64,000 bases of DNA from Butyrivibrio sp. MC2021 (GTDB lineage: Bacteria; Bacillota; Clostridia; Lachnospirales; Lachnospiraceae): positions 62,001 through 126,000 of the forward strand of contig NZ_JHXX01000007.1 of assembly GCF_000621605.1 (NCBI RefSeq), read 5' to 3'. The first letter of the stretch is position 1. Every line of letters begins with the position of its first letter. Position numbers and translations under genes: made by a program. The notes under the pieces are model-generated. The model was not told the origin of the DNA. It ran no database searches and worked only from the letters and a program-made list of their open reading frames with translations. This document shows positions 9,531 through 17,082 of the stretch, one piece after another.

Positions 9531-10013
9531 TTATCCAAACATATAAACAAATGCCCTGCCGGAAGAATCCTTTGTAATAAAGAATCTGCTATTTCTGGTA
9601 TCAGCCAATATGCCGTTACGGAACACGTTGTACCATGTAACAGTTTCTTCATCCTGAATCTTCCTGGCAACCTCATGGATATGGGCCGCAGGAAGATAGA
9701 CCTTTCCATTGCCTTCCTCAATTCCCGCATCGCTAAAGCGCTGCTTTGCAGTATCAATACTGTTCTTGTCGATCTCTATGCAAATATATGCATATTCATC
9801 TGTCTCGCCCTGGGGCTTTACATAACCCTGCGCAGCTATGCTTATATCTCTGATCCGGATCCCATTAAAGCTCTCAAAATATTCGATCAGTTCTTCACCT
9901 TTTGCATCTATTTGAGCTTCCTGCCCCTGTTTATTCATATTCATAACTGCAATTCCTCCCAAAACGATAATAAGTAGCCCCAGGCACACAGCAATCGTTA
10001 TTCTTTTGTTCAC
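9531..10013 (-). CDS. Membrane-anchored small protein, candidate immunity to the RHS toxin
   Basis: The start is set at the GTG (10013), which has AAGGAG five nt upstream; a TTG five codons earlier is in frame but overlaps that box. The 160-residue product has a short basic N-terminus, one hydrophobic helix (about 5-25, ITIAVCLGLLIIVLGGIAVM) and a soluble domain of about 130 residues containing VYLPAAHIHEVARKI. I recognise no family for the soluble part. It follows the RHS toxin gene after 34 nt on the same strand, the usual place of an immunity gene. A predicted extracytoplasmic domain would neutralise an incoming or exported toxin at the membrane; this is inference. It could instead be an unrelated anchored protein. 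Confidence 0.7.
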   Translation of the reverse strand: MNKRITIAVCLGLLIIVLGGIAVMNMNKQGQEAQIDAKGEELIEYFESFNGIRIRDISIAAQGYVKPQGETDEYAYICIEIDKNSIDTAKQRFSDAGIEEGNGKVYLPAAHIHEVARKIQDEETVTWYNVFRNGILADTRNSRFFITKDSSGRAFVYMFG

Positions 10014-10047
10014 TATATCTCCTTCCAATCAGCCAAATATTATATTA

Positions 10048-13000
10048 TTATGCCGGCTGTGTATCCCAATCCACTTCTCCTCCTGCACTTGGACCACCGC
10101 CCGACATCATACACCTATACTTCTTCTCATATTTTTTAAGGGTCTTAAGCACCTCGTCAAACCCCAGTTCCTTCTCGCCAAGCTTGATGACATGGACCTC
10201 TCCATCCTCTTCATAATATACAAGCCAGCCATCATTATCTCGCTCTCCGTATCGGCACCAACTGTCAAAAGCTTCATCACCTCTTGACTCGTAAGTACTG
10301 TTTGTGTGCCATCCTGTACCATCACTTGCAAGAACTGGAGCACCATTGACTTTTCTGGCAAATTCCGCAGCGACATTCTCCTGCTGATAGTCATTATGTC
10401 CCGCATTACAACCGGTCAAAAACAGACTACCAACATCCTTCTCATCAAGTTTAGAAATGTCATTGGTATCAAAATGCCATCCACCTCCATTTCCAATTTG
10501 CAATGGGCTAGCATGAGCATTGATAATAACAGCATCTATATCCACATTCTGTCCATTTTCAACTCCCATGTTATTCCAACCATTTTCGAAATCTTCAGGA
10601 CTATCTACCGGAACGAGATGTACCTCTGATATATCAATACCATATTGCTCTGCAAGCTCCTTCTGCTGGTATTTTGCACGATCTTCACGATCAGGAATAT
10701 AGAAAATATAACAATCCGTTCCCTCAGGGTCGATCCAGACCACAGGATTTCCGAAGCAGTACTGATACTGATTAAGCCCCGATGGATTCTCGAGTCTTAT
10801 GAATTCATCCTTATCCCTTGATAAAAATCTTCCAATGGAAGGAGCAAACTCTCTGGTAGTGGTTCTCCAGGTATCTCCGAAGGCTGCAGTCTCAAGTCCT
10901 GTGTATCCAAGGCCAAAGGTGCGGTCTAAATTATCCTTTCCGCTAAGCACTTCGCCGTAATGGCTGTACAAAATATCCCCTGTAGCATCGGACCAGTCCT
11001 CATTTCCATCAAGGAATCTCTGTACACTTCCTTTTTCATCGCTCATAAAAAGTCCTGCAGTTCCGGCAAAAGAAGTTCCAAGGAGCTTAAAATCTCTGTA
11101 TAGGCTGCGCCAGCCATTTCCATCGTTATAACCAATAGAAGGCATAGTCTTTTTGCTGTAATCTATCCAGTAATCCCTGAATACGCCCTTATCGTCCTTC
11201 TTATTTATCACACCGCCAAAGGAATTGACATTGTATTCTGTTACTCCCTCTTCGTTACAGATCTTTTTAAGGGTGCCGTCGAAATTGTACTCTCTTGTGG
11301 TATTATCGGAACCTTTGGTCTGAATCAGGCTGCCCTTCTTGTCATAGCTGTAATCCACATTGTAATCCATCTCCGGGCTATGACTGTTTACAAGTCTGTC
11401 AAGAATGTCATACTTATTGATCCTCTCCTTTCCGCCAACATTTGAATATACACAGTTTCCGTATTCGTCGTAGCGATACTCTTCCCAAAGCTTCTCATCA
11501 CCGCCTTCGGATAAGAATACCTTGGACAAATGTCCCAGAGCATCGTATTCATATCGATATTTTTCCTCTGCCTTTTCTGTTCCCTTGTAGAAAATAACAG
11601 ACTTAAATATGACATTTCCGATATTGTCGTAGTCATATTTATACTCTGCCAGAGCCTTGTCGCCCTCTTTCTGCTTGAGGCTTACGATATGTCCCTCAGG
11701 ATTGTAAGTATAGCTCTCAAAAAGCTCTTTCCCTGTAAGGTCCCCTGTTAGCTTTACATTCCTTGAAGCCACATGACCATCCTTATCATAAGTGTAATCT
11801 GCCACTAAAGAATCTGCCTCGAGCCTTGCTATGCGGTTTCCGTCGTTGTAGGTATAACGTGCGACCTTACCGTCAGGATATACAATACCAACCTGTCTTC
11901 CCACTTCATCATAGCGGTAAGAAACCTTCTGGTCCTCTGCACCTACTGAAAACAGAAGTTTTCCGGCAGGGTCGTATCCAAAGGAAAGCTTTCCCGTCCA
12001 ATCCTCTACCTCTGACAATCTGTTATGTTCGTCATATTTATAGGTAACCTTAAGGCCTTCGGGATAGCTTACACCCAAAAGGTTAAAGTTCTCATCATAG
12101 CTGCGGCTTATCTCATTATTGTTTTCATCTGTCTCGGAAAGCAGTTCTCCTGCAGCGCCATAGTTCCATTCATGCCTGTTGCCCTTGGCGTCGATCCTTG
12201 CTGTTATACGTCCAAAGGAGTCCTTCTCCCATTTGGTACATCTGATGGTCTCATTTTCTGAGTTAAGCAGCTCATCAAGATTTGCAAATATCTTATCAGC
12301 CTCTTCATCTGACACATTGTTTCTTAATATGGCAGTAAGCTCATCCATCTCATTGTACTTATAGCGGGCTTCCTGTCCTGAAGGATCCTTCATAAATGAA
12401 ACCTTGCCGGTAGGTGAGTATCTAAAGCTGGTCACACGGCCCAGGGTATTTGTCTCAAAAACCTGACCTCCCTCAAGATACTGCCAGGTTCTGGATCTGT
12501 TTTCATCATCGTAGAGCCTTACTACTCTTCCAAGCTCATCATATTCGGTATGAATTCTGTAACCGGCCTGGTTAGTTTTTGAAATCACACGTCCCTCAGG
12601 ATCATACTCCTTTTCCTCAAAGGTTCCGTCAGGACGATCCACCCTGCGAAGTTTTCCGTCAGGATAATAGTCATATCTGATAACGCCTCCCAAAGCATCA
12701 GTTGTGTCTGTAAGCCTTCTTCTGGAATCGTAGTTAAACTTACAGCTGCTTCCGTCAGGCTCCTCCATCATGACCATGCGGCCAGTCTCGTTATAAGCAT
12801 AAAGAGTTACCAGCTTATCATTAACAACCTTCTTAATAAGACTATCTGCTTCATCATAGGTATACTCGATCTTTCCGTCCGGGCCCTCCTCTTTTACAAT
12901 GCGGTTGAGAGCATCGAACTCAAAGGTCGTCTTTCGTCCGTTGTCATTTTTGCAGATGGGATTACCAAGGGCATCATAGATAAACAAGCTGTGTTTGTTC

Positions 13001-14946
13001 TCAGGCCCTATTTCCTCCACCATTCTGTTCATGGCATCGTATCTTTTCTCAATCTGCTTACCATTTGGAAGAACAACTTTTACAAGATTGGATCTGTGAT
13101 CATATTCATAAGAAGTCTTATTGCCGGCCTTATCAGTATGTGTTGCCACATGTCCAGCAACATCATAGGTATATTCCTCGCTATAACCGTCAAAGTCGGT
13201 CACCTTGATCAGCTTGCCATTATCATAGAAAAACCTTCTGAGCTGGCCTTTTGGGTTTTCAATGGTAAGAAATCTGTCAGCAGCATCATAAGTGTATTTT
13301 GTGATATTGCCACAGCCGTCTGTCTCTTCGATTTTTCTTCCCACACTGTCATACTTAAAGCTCTTGCAGTTTCCGGATTCATTAACTACCTTGGAAAGTC
13401 TTCCCTGGTCATCATAGGAAAAAGAAACCTGCGTCTTGTCAGGGTTGGTCACATTGCAAAGAAAGCCCTCCTGATAGTCATAATTCTTAGTAAAACCAAG
13501 AGCATCGGTAATCCCTATAATATTGCCCTCTTCATCATACTCTGTTCTCACAGTTCCTCTGCAGGGCAAAACAGCTTCTATCCTGTTTCCCGCATCATCA
13601 TAGGAGTAGTGTTTCTCTACGCCAAGAGCATTGATGGCACTTATGGCATTCCCCTGATCATCGTACTCCATTCTTGTCACATTACCGTTTCTATCTGTAA
13701 CAGTAGTTCTCTGATCATTATTGTTATATTCAAAAAACTCGCATCCCACAGGATATCTGATTGCCGTGATCCTGCCTCTGTCATCATACTCATAGGTAGT
13801 CTCTGAATTATCGGGATTGATTATCTTGGAATAGCCTGTGCCATACTCAAACTTAAACACAGCGCCGTCCGGAAGCACCTGATTGACAACCCTGTTTTCA
13901 TCGTCGTAGGTATTGTCCAGCTTAACGCTTCCGTCAGGAGCGATCACCTTTTTAAGGCGTCCGCTGTCATCGTACTCATAGCCGGTCTTAAGGCCATCCG
14001 CTGTCACTACTGCTGTAAGGAAAATAGCATCGTAAACAAAAGAGATCTCTCTTCCTACGCTGTCTTTTATTAAAGAAAGGAGACCATTTTCGTTGTACTC
14101 ATAGGAAAGAGTATTCCCAAATTTGTCCGCCGCCTGTGATAATCTTCCATTTTCATTGTATGTAAGCTGTATCTCGGTATTTTTATTCGCAAGACGATAT
14201 CTGACAAGCTGTCCCACCAGGTTGAAGTAACAGTCCTTTTTGCTTCTTGTATGAAGGTGATATTCTCCCTCTGTGAGCTGGATGAAGTCCTTGGAATCAG
14301 CAGCGCTGACATATCTTCCATCCTCTGTCTTCTCATATCGAACTCTGGTCTGATTGCCCCATACAACTGTAATCTCGTCCTGTCCGATAAGGAGATTGGC
14401 ATCATAGCTATGGCTCCAGCCAAGACCCATAGTACCCACATTCAGATACAAGGAGTTGTAATGTCTTGCAAATGTGAGCTTGGTGGCACCATAGAAACGA
14501 AGATCTGCTATATCATCAACAAAGTTGCCGCTTGTCATATCAACAGGATCTGCCTCATAAGCTCTGTTTTTACCCTTGCCGCCGCCTCCGAATGTCGCCC
14601 CATCATCCGTTAATGCATCAATCTGCTCATGGGTTTTTTTGATGCTTTCTGCGATTTTTTGCGGAAGTCCAATATTACTCAGGATATTCTCTTCCGCTGT
14701 GGTATAGCAGCTGATGATTGCAGATAATGCAGCTGCAAACTGTGTACTCTTTTCGGAGTGCTTATCAACTCTCTCAGCCAGAACCATAAGACTTTCAGAT
14801 ATCATTGAAAAAGAACTGGAAAAAGAAGAAATATCATCTGAACATTCACTAACTTCCTTTGCTAATACATTAAGACTCCCTGCAGCCTCTATAAAATCAT
14901 TTACTCTGCTTTTCATAGAGTCAGGATTTATACTAAAACCACTCAT
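10048..14946 (-). CDS. RHS-repeat polymorphic toxin with clan-CD-protease-like C-terminal domain
   Basis: 1632 residues. Residues 1-90 are a helical segment resembling the WXG100/LXG-type leaders of type VII secretion effectors, though no WXG motif is seen. Residues 125-230 hold the DUF6531-type start (DPVDMTSGNF, HYNSLY, GLGWSHSYD). YD/RHS repeats fill about 230-1330, and the RHS core ends at D1406-PEG. Residues 1410-1632 are the variable C-terminal domain. It contains INAH1478ASP and LTGC1513NAGH after hydrophobic strands, the His and Cys arrangement of caspase/CHAT/gingipain-like peptidases. By analogy the RHS shell encloses a toxin that is released by cleavage at the core. The downstream gene (34 nt) is the candidate immunity factor. 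The toxin class is inferred from two motifs only; the RHS assignment is firm. Confidence 0.93.
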   Translation of the reverse strand: MSGFSINPDSMKSRVNDFIEAAGSLNVLAKEVSECSDDISSFSSSFSMISESLMVLAERVDKHSEKSTQFAAALSAIISCYTTAEENILSNIGLPQKIAESIKKTHEQIDALTDDGATFGGGGKGKNRAYEADPVDMTSGNFVDDIADLRFYGATKLTFARHYNSLYLNVGTMGLGWSHSYDANLLIGQDEITVVWGNQTRVRYEKTEDGRYVSAADSKDFIQLTEGEYHLHTRSKKDCYFNLVGQLVRYRLANKNTEIQLTYNENGRLSQAADKFGNTLSYEYNENGLLSLIKDSVGREISFVYDAIFLTAVVTADGLKTGYEYDDSGRLKKVIAPDGSVKLDNTYDDENRVVNQVLPDGAVFKFEYGTGYSKIINPDNSETTYEYDDRGRITAIRYPVGCEFFEYNNNDQRTTVTDRNGNVTRMEYDDQGNAISAINALGVEKHYSYDDAGNRIEAVLPCRGTVRTEYDEEGNIIGITDALGFTKNYDYQEGFLCNVTNPDKTQVSFSYDDQGRLSKVVNESGNCKSFKYDSVGRKIEETDGCGNITKYTYDAADRFLTIENPKGQLRRFFYDNGKLIKVTDFDGYSEEYTYDVAGHVATHTDKAGNKTSYEYDHRSNLVKVVLPNGKQIEKRYDAMNRMVEEIGPENKHSLFIYDALGNPICKNDNGRKTTFEFDALNRIVKEEGPDGKIEYTYDEADSLIKKVVNDKLVTLYAYNETGRMVMMEEPDGSSCKFNYDSRRRLTDTTDALGGVIRYDYYPDGKLRRVDRPDGTFEEKEYDPEGRVISKTNQAGYRIHTEYDELGRVVRLYDDENRSRTWQYLEGGQVFETNTLGRVTSFRYSPTGKVSFMKDPSGQEARYKYNEMDELTAILRNNVSDEEADKIFANLDELLNSENETIRCTKWEKDSFGRITARIDAKGNRHEWNYGAAGELLSETDENNNEISRSYDENFNLLGVSYPEGLKVTYKYDEHNRLSEVEDWTGKLSFGYDPAGKLLFSVGAEDQKVSYRYDEVGRQVGIVYPDGKVARYTYNDGNRIARLEADSLVADYTYDKDGHVASRNVKLTGDLTGKELFESYTYNPEGHIVSLKQKEGDKALAEYKYDYDNIGNVIFKSVIFYKGTEKAEEKYRYEYDALGHLSKVFLSEGGDEKLWEEYRYDEYGNCVYSNVGGKERINKYDILDRLVNSHSPEMDYNVDYSYDKKGSLIQTKGSDNTTREYNFDGTLKKICNEEGVTEYNVNSFGGVINKKDDKGVFRDYWIDYSKKTMPSIGYNDGNGWRSLYRDFKLLGTSFAGTAGLFMSDEKGSVQRFLDGNEDWSDATGDILYSHYGEVLSGKDNLDRTFGLGYTGLETAAFGDTWRTTTREFAPSIGRFLSRDKDEFIRLENPSGLNQYQYCFGNPVVWIDPEGTDCYIFYIPDREDRAKYQQKELAEQYGIDISEVHLVPVDSPEDFENGWNNMGVENGQNVDIDAVIINAHASPLQIGNGGGWHFDTNDISKLDEKDVGSLFLTGCNAGHNDYQQENVAAEFARKVNGAPVLASDGTGWHTNSTYESRGDEAFDSWCRYGERDNDGWLVYYEEDGEVHVIKLGEKELGFDEVLKTLKKYEKKYRCMMSGGGPSAGGEVDWDTQPA

Positions 14947-14975
14947 AAATTACCCCCAAAAATATTGTCACGACT

Positions 14976-15037
14976 ATCCTAGCATTGCCTCAGAAGCACG
15001 TAAAGTGCCATTTGTCCGATTTCAAGTGTCATTCGTC
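14976..15037 (-). promoter_or_regulatory. RHS promoter region with 21-bp-period direct repeat
   Basis: On the minus strand a weak promoter can be read as TTTACG (-35, 15004-14999) and TAGGAT (-10, 14981-14976), 17 bp apart. Just upstream, AAGTGCCATTTGTC (15003-15016) and AAGTGTCATTCGTC (15024-15037) are direct repeats whose starts are exactly 21 bp apart, two turns of the helix. Repeats spaced this way next to -35 are the hallmark of LytTR-type activators. No LytTR gene is in the window. Confidence 0.5.
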
Positions 15038-15050
15038 AGAAAAAACAGCA

Positions 15051-15085
15051 AAAAAAAATCGCTTAACCTGATGGATAAGCGATTT
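15051..15085 (-). terminator. Terminator of the six-tRNA operon
   Basis: On the minus strand a 10-bp stem (15085-15076 with 15065-15056) is followed by eight T. It begins 10 nt past the end of tRNA-Lys. Confidence 0.88.
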
Positions 15086-15094
15086 CTTTTTTAA

Positions 15095-15167
15095 TGAGAC
15101 ACGGGGGAATCGAACCCCCGACAACTTGATTAAAAGTCAAGTGCTCTACCGACTGAGCTAGTATCCC
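15095..15167 (-). tRNA. tRNA-Lys (UUU)
   Basis: Acceptor GGGATAC pairs with GTGTCTC (with G-T wobbles). The anticodon loop CTTTTAA reads UUU; discriminator A15095, no CCA. It is the last gene of the tRNA operon. Confidence 0.95.
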
Positions 15168-15216
15168 ATAAACAATATTATAACACATTTTGCGACGAAA
15201 TATCCGCCACAGCAAA

Positions 15217-15288
15217 CTGGGCTAGCCGGATTCGAACCGTCGTATGCAGCAGTCAAAGTGCTGTGCCTTACCGCTTGGCGATAGCCCA
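15217..15288 (-). tRNA. tRNA-Gln (UUG)
   Basis: Acceptor TGGGCTA pairs with TAGCCCA. The anticodon loop CTTTGAC reads UUG; discriminator G15217. The U1-A72 pair is typical of glutamine tRNAs. No CCA. Confidence 0.95.
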
Positions 15289-15346
15289 CTATATAACTAC
15301 TGTAATAAATGGTTGGATAAAAATCAATAGTTTAAAAATAAACCAG

Positions 15347-15421
15347 GGTGGCTAGAGGGACTCGAACCCTCGGTCTCCAGAACCACAATCTGGCGCGTTA
15401 ACCAACTACGCTATAGCCACC
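15347..15421 (-). tRNA. tRNA-His (GUG)
   Basis: The anticodon loop TTGTGGT reads GUG. The extra 5' G (-1, base 15421) faces C73 (15347), the identity element of tRNA-His. Acceptor GTGGCTA pairs with TAGCCAC. Confidence 0.95.
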
Positions 15422-15423
15422 AT

Positions 15424-15440
15424 ATAATGCGGAGCATTAT
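15424..15440 (-). repeat. Spacer hairpin between tRNA-Arg and tRNA-His
   Basis: ATAATGC (15424-15430) and GCATTAT (15434-15440) form a 7-bp stem with a 3-nt loop. In transcription order it follows the decayed hairpin copy at 15465-15490, matching the two-hairpin layout seen after hbd and bcd. Confidence 0.5.
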
Positions 15441-15464
15441 CCTAGATATGAAAAATGGGTTATG

Positions 15465-15490
15465 CACTATTTGAAATGCCTCATTAAGTG
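15465..15490 (-). repeat. Decayed copy (E) of the GAGGT/TTTCGA hairpin
   Basis: 26 nt with the outer arms CACT/AGTG (extendable to TGCACT/AGTGCA) and, on the minus strand, a loop beginning GAGG and containing TTTCA. It is three bases shorter than the four good copies and its upper stem pairs poorly. It lies between tRNA-Arg and tRNA-His. Confidence 0.5.
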
Positions 15491-15505
15491 CATCCCCATT
15501 TAAAA

Positions 15506-15579
<74 letters not shown>

Positions 15580-15591
15580 ATGATCAAGTGT

Positions 15592-15619
15592 GAGTAGAAT
15601 GATGTTAATCGCTCTACTC
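15592..15619 (-). repeat. Variable second hairpin in the tRNA-Gly/tRNA-Arg spacer
   Basis: GAGTAGA at the left end and TCTACTC at the right end form a 7-bp stem around a 14-nt loop. In transcription order it comes after conserved hairpin copy A, as the corresponding hairpins do after copies C and D. Confidence 0.55.
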
Positions 15620-15630
15620 AGTGGGATTCA

Positions 15631-15659
15631 CACTAGACTCGAAAGGACCTCGTCAAGTG
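15631..15659 (-). repeat. Conserved hairpin copy A
   Basis: 29 nt. On the minus strand: outer arms CACT/AGTG, a T-T mismatch, upper stem GAC/GTC, and the loop GAGGTCCTTTCGA. It lies in the spacer between tRNA-Gly and tRNA-Arg, 15 nt downstream of copy B in transcription order. Confidence 0.8.
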
Positions 15660-15674
15660 TTCACCCATTGCGCG

Positions 15675-15703
15675 CACTAGCTTCGAAAAGACCTCAGCAA
15701 GTG
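15675..15703 (-). repeat. Conserved hairpin copy B
   Basis: 29 nt. On the minus strand: arms CACT/AGTG, T-T mismatch, upper stem GCT/AGC, loop GAGGTCTTTTCGA. It lies 10 nt after the 3' end of tRNA-Gly. Confidence 0.8.
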
Positions 15704-15713
15704 CTTTGCACAA

Positions 15714-15784
15714 AGCGGGTGATGGGAATCGAACCCACGTATCCAGCTTGGAAGGCTGGTGTTCTACCATTGAACTACACCCGC
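15714..15784 (-). tRNA. tRNA-Gly (UCC)
   Basis: Acceptor GCGGGTG pairs with CACCCGC. The anticodon loop CTTCCAA reads UCC; discriminator T15714. 71 nt, the usual glycine tRNA length without CCA. Confidence 0.95.
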
Positions 15785-15806
15785 GTGTAATTATTACGAC
15801 TATAAG

Positions 15807-15881
15807 TCGGGGTGACAGGATTCGAACCTGCGACCCCCTGCTCCCAAAGCAGGTGCTCTAGCCAAGCTGAGCCACACCCCG
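15807..15881 (-). tRNA. tRNA-Pro (UGG)
   Basis: Acceptor CGGGGTG pairs with CACCCCG. The anticodon loop TTTGGGA reads UGG; discriminator A15807. It is the first gene of the six-tRNA operon. Confidence 0.95.
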
Positions 15882-15921
15882 AAGTCTTTGTGCTAAAGCC
15901 TTAAGCCGTAACGCAAGAAAT

Positions 15922-15951
15922 AGTATATAACGAAAATCATAAGATTGTCAA
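15922..15951 (-). promoter_or_regulatory. Promoter of the tRNA operon
   Basis: On the minus strand a perfect TTGACA (15951-15946) and TATACT (15927-15922) are 18 bp apart. The first tRNA begins 41 nt after the -10 box. Confidence 0.82.
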
Positions 15952-15979
15952 CATGTTTTTCAAAAATTTTTCAACGTAT

Positions 15980-16462
15980 TTATAAATACTTAATTTCGTA
16001 GGAGACATCACCGTTGTCATCGATAAAAAGCACTAAATAACTAGGTTTGCGGCCTTCCTGTCTGGGATAGGACAGGCTGCCGGGGTTAAAGATATACATG
16101 TCTCCAACCTTCTTGGCCACAGGTCTGTGGGTATGTCCGAAGAAAATAATATCTGCTCCTCTGGCAATTCCCTCACAACGAATATTCTCCAGATCCATGG
16201 ACACCAGGAAGTGATGGCCGTGGGTCAGAAAGCACTTGTGACCGCAGAGCTCAAATTCCAGTTCTCTTTTCAGAGTGGAAAAAAAATCGTTGTTGCCGGA
16301 CACAAAGTAAACGGGGCAATCGGCAGCTATGGCAAATTTGCCCTCGGTGCCTTCAAAATCTCCGCAATGTATTATTCCCTCAAGATTCTCCTCCAGATCA
16401 AGAACCCTTAAAAAATTTTCATCTCTCCCGTGATTATCACTAACTACCAGATACTTATGCAT
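15980..16462 (-). CDS. YfcE/MJ0936-type metallophosphoesterase
   Basis: 160 residues, the normal size for single-domain calcineurin-like phosphodiesterases of the YfcE family. The dimetal ligands are all visible: D9-x-H11, CGD (D35), GNND (56-59), THGHH (80-84) and GHTH near 114-117. YfcE-type enzymes hydrolyse model phosphodiesters; the natural substrate is usually unknown. The start ATG overlaps the rdgB stop by one base (TAATG), so translation is probably coupled. It is the last gene of the four-gene operon. Confidence 0.92.
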   Translation of the reverse strand: MHKYLVVSDNHGRDENFLRVLDLEENLEGIIHCGDFEGTEGKFAIAADCPVYFVSGNNDFFSTLKRELEFELCGHKCFLTHGHHFLVSMDLENIRCEGIARGADIIFFGHTHRPVAKKVGDMYIFNPGSLSYPRQEGRKPSYLVLFIDDNGDVSYEIKYL

Positions 16463-17082
16463 TACTTAAGCTCCTGCCCAAGAATCTTCTCCATGGCTCT
16501 CAGAGCCTTACCCCTGTGACTGATGGCATTCTTTTCCTCGGGAGAAATCTCCGCGCTGGTCTTGCCATACTCAGGAAGGAAAAAGATGGGATCGTAGCCA
16601 AAGCCGTTGCTTCCTGCGATCTCATAGCCTATTCTGCCTTCCATAGCCTCTCTTACGCAAAAATCCCTGCCGTCGGGAAGAACCGCTGAAATGGCGCATA
16701 CAAAGCGTGCTGTCCTCTTCTCATCCGGAACCCCTTCAAGTCTTGAGATGATATTGTTGTTCTTCTCTGTATAGGAGGTGTCCTTGCCCATGTATCTGGC
16801 GGAATAAACTCCCGGCTCCTTGTTAAGGTAATCCACCTCAAGGCCTGAATCATCAGCCATCACTATGGCCTCTGAAGCCAGCTGGGGATCAGCCTTCAAA
16901 AGGGCAGCTGCAACGCCCTTTGCCTTTATCATGGAATTTTCTTCAAAAGTGGTTCCATCCTCCACTATGTCATCGGAAACACCGGCGTCAGCCATGGAAA
17001 TGATATCCATTCCAAGGCCCCTCAGGATCTCCCTGATTTCCTTCATCTTGTTCTTATTCCCGGTCGCAAAAACTATTTTCAT
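16462..17082 (-). CDS. rdgB: RdgB/HAM1 XTP/dITP pyrophosphatase
   Basis: 206 residues. The enzyme removes ITP, dITP and XTP from the nucleotide pool by hydrolysing them to monophosphates. The N-terminal TGNKNKMKEI nucleotide-binding motif, the DDSGLEVDYL metal/catalytic motif, PGVYSARY, GYDPIF and the C-terminal SHRGKAL motif are all present. It overlaps the upstream amidase-like gene by four bases (ATGA) and the downstream phosphoesterase by one. Confidence 0.96.
   Translation of the reverse strand: MKIVFATGNKNKMKEIREILRGLGMDIISMADAGVSDDIVEDGTTFEENSMIKAKGVAAALLKADPQLASEAIVMADDSGLEVDYLNKEPGVYSARYMGKDTSYTEKNNNIISRLEGVPDEKRTARFVCAISAVLPDGRDFCVREAMEGRIGYEIAGSNGFGYDPIFFLPEYGKTSAEISPEEKNAISHRGKALRAMEKILGQELK

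Noticed and set aside
12991-13806. A 271-codon plus-strand frame opposite the RHS gene
   Set aside because: Its Ile/Ser-rich product is the complement of YD-repeat codons, and no ribosome binding site or domain is visible.
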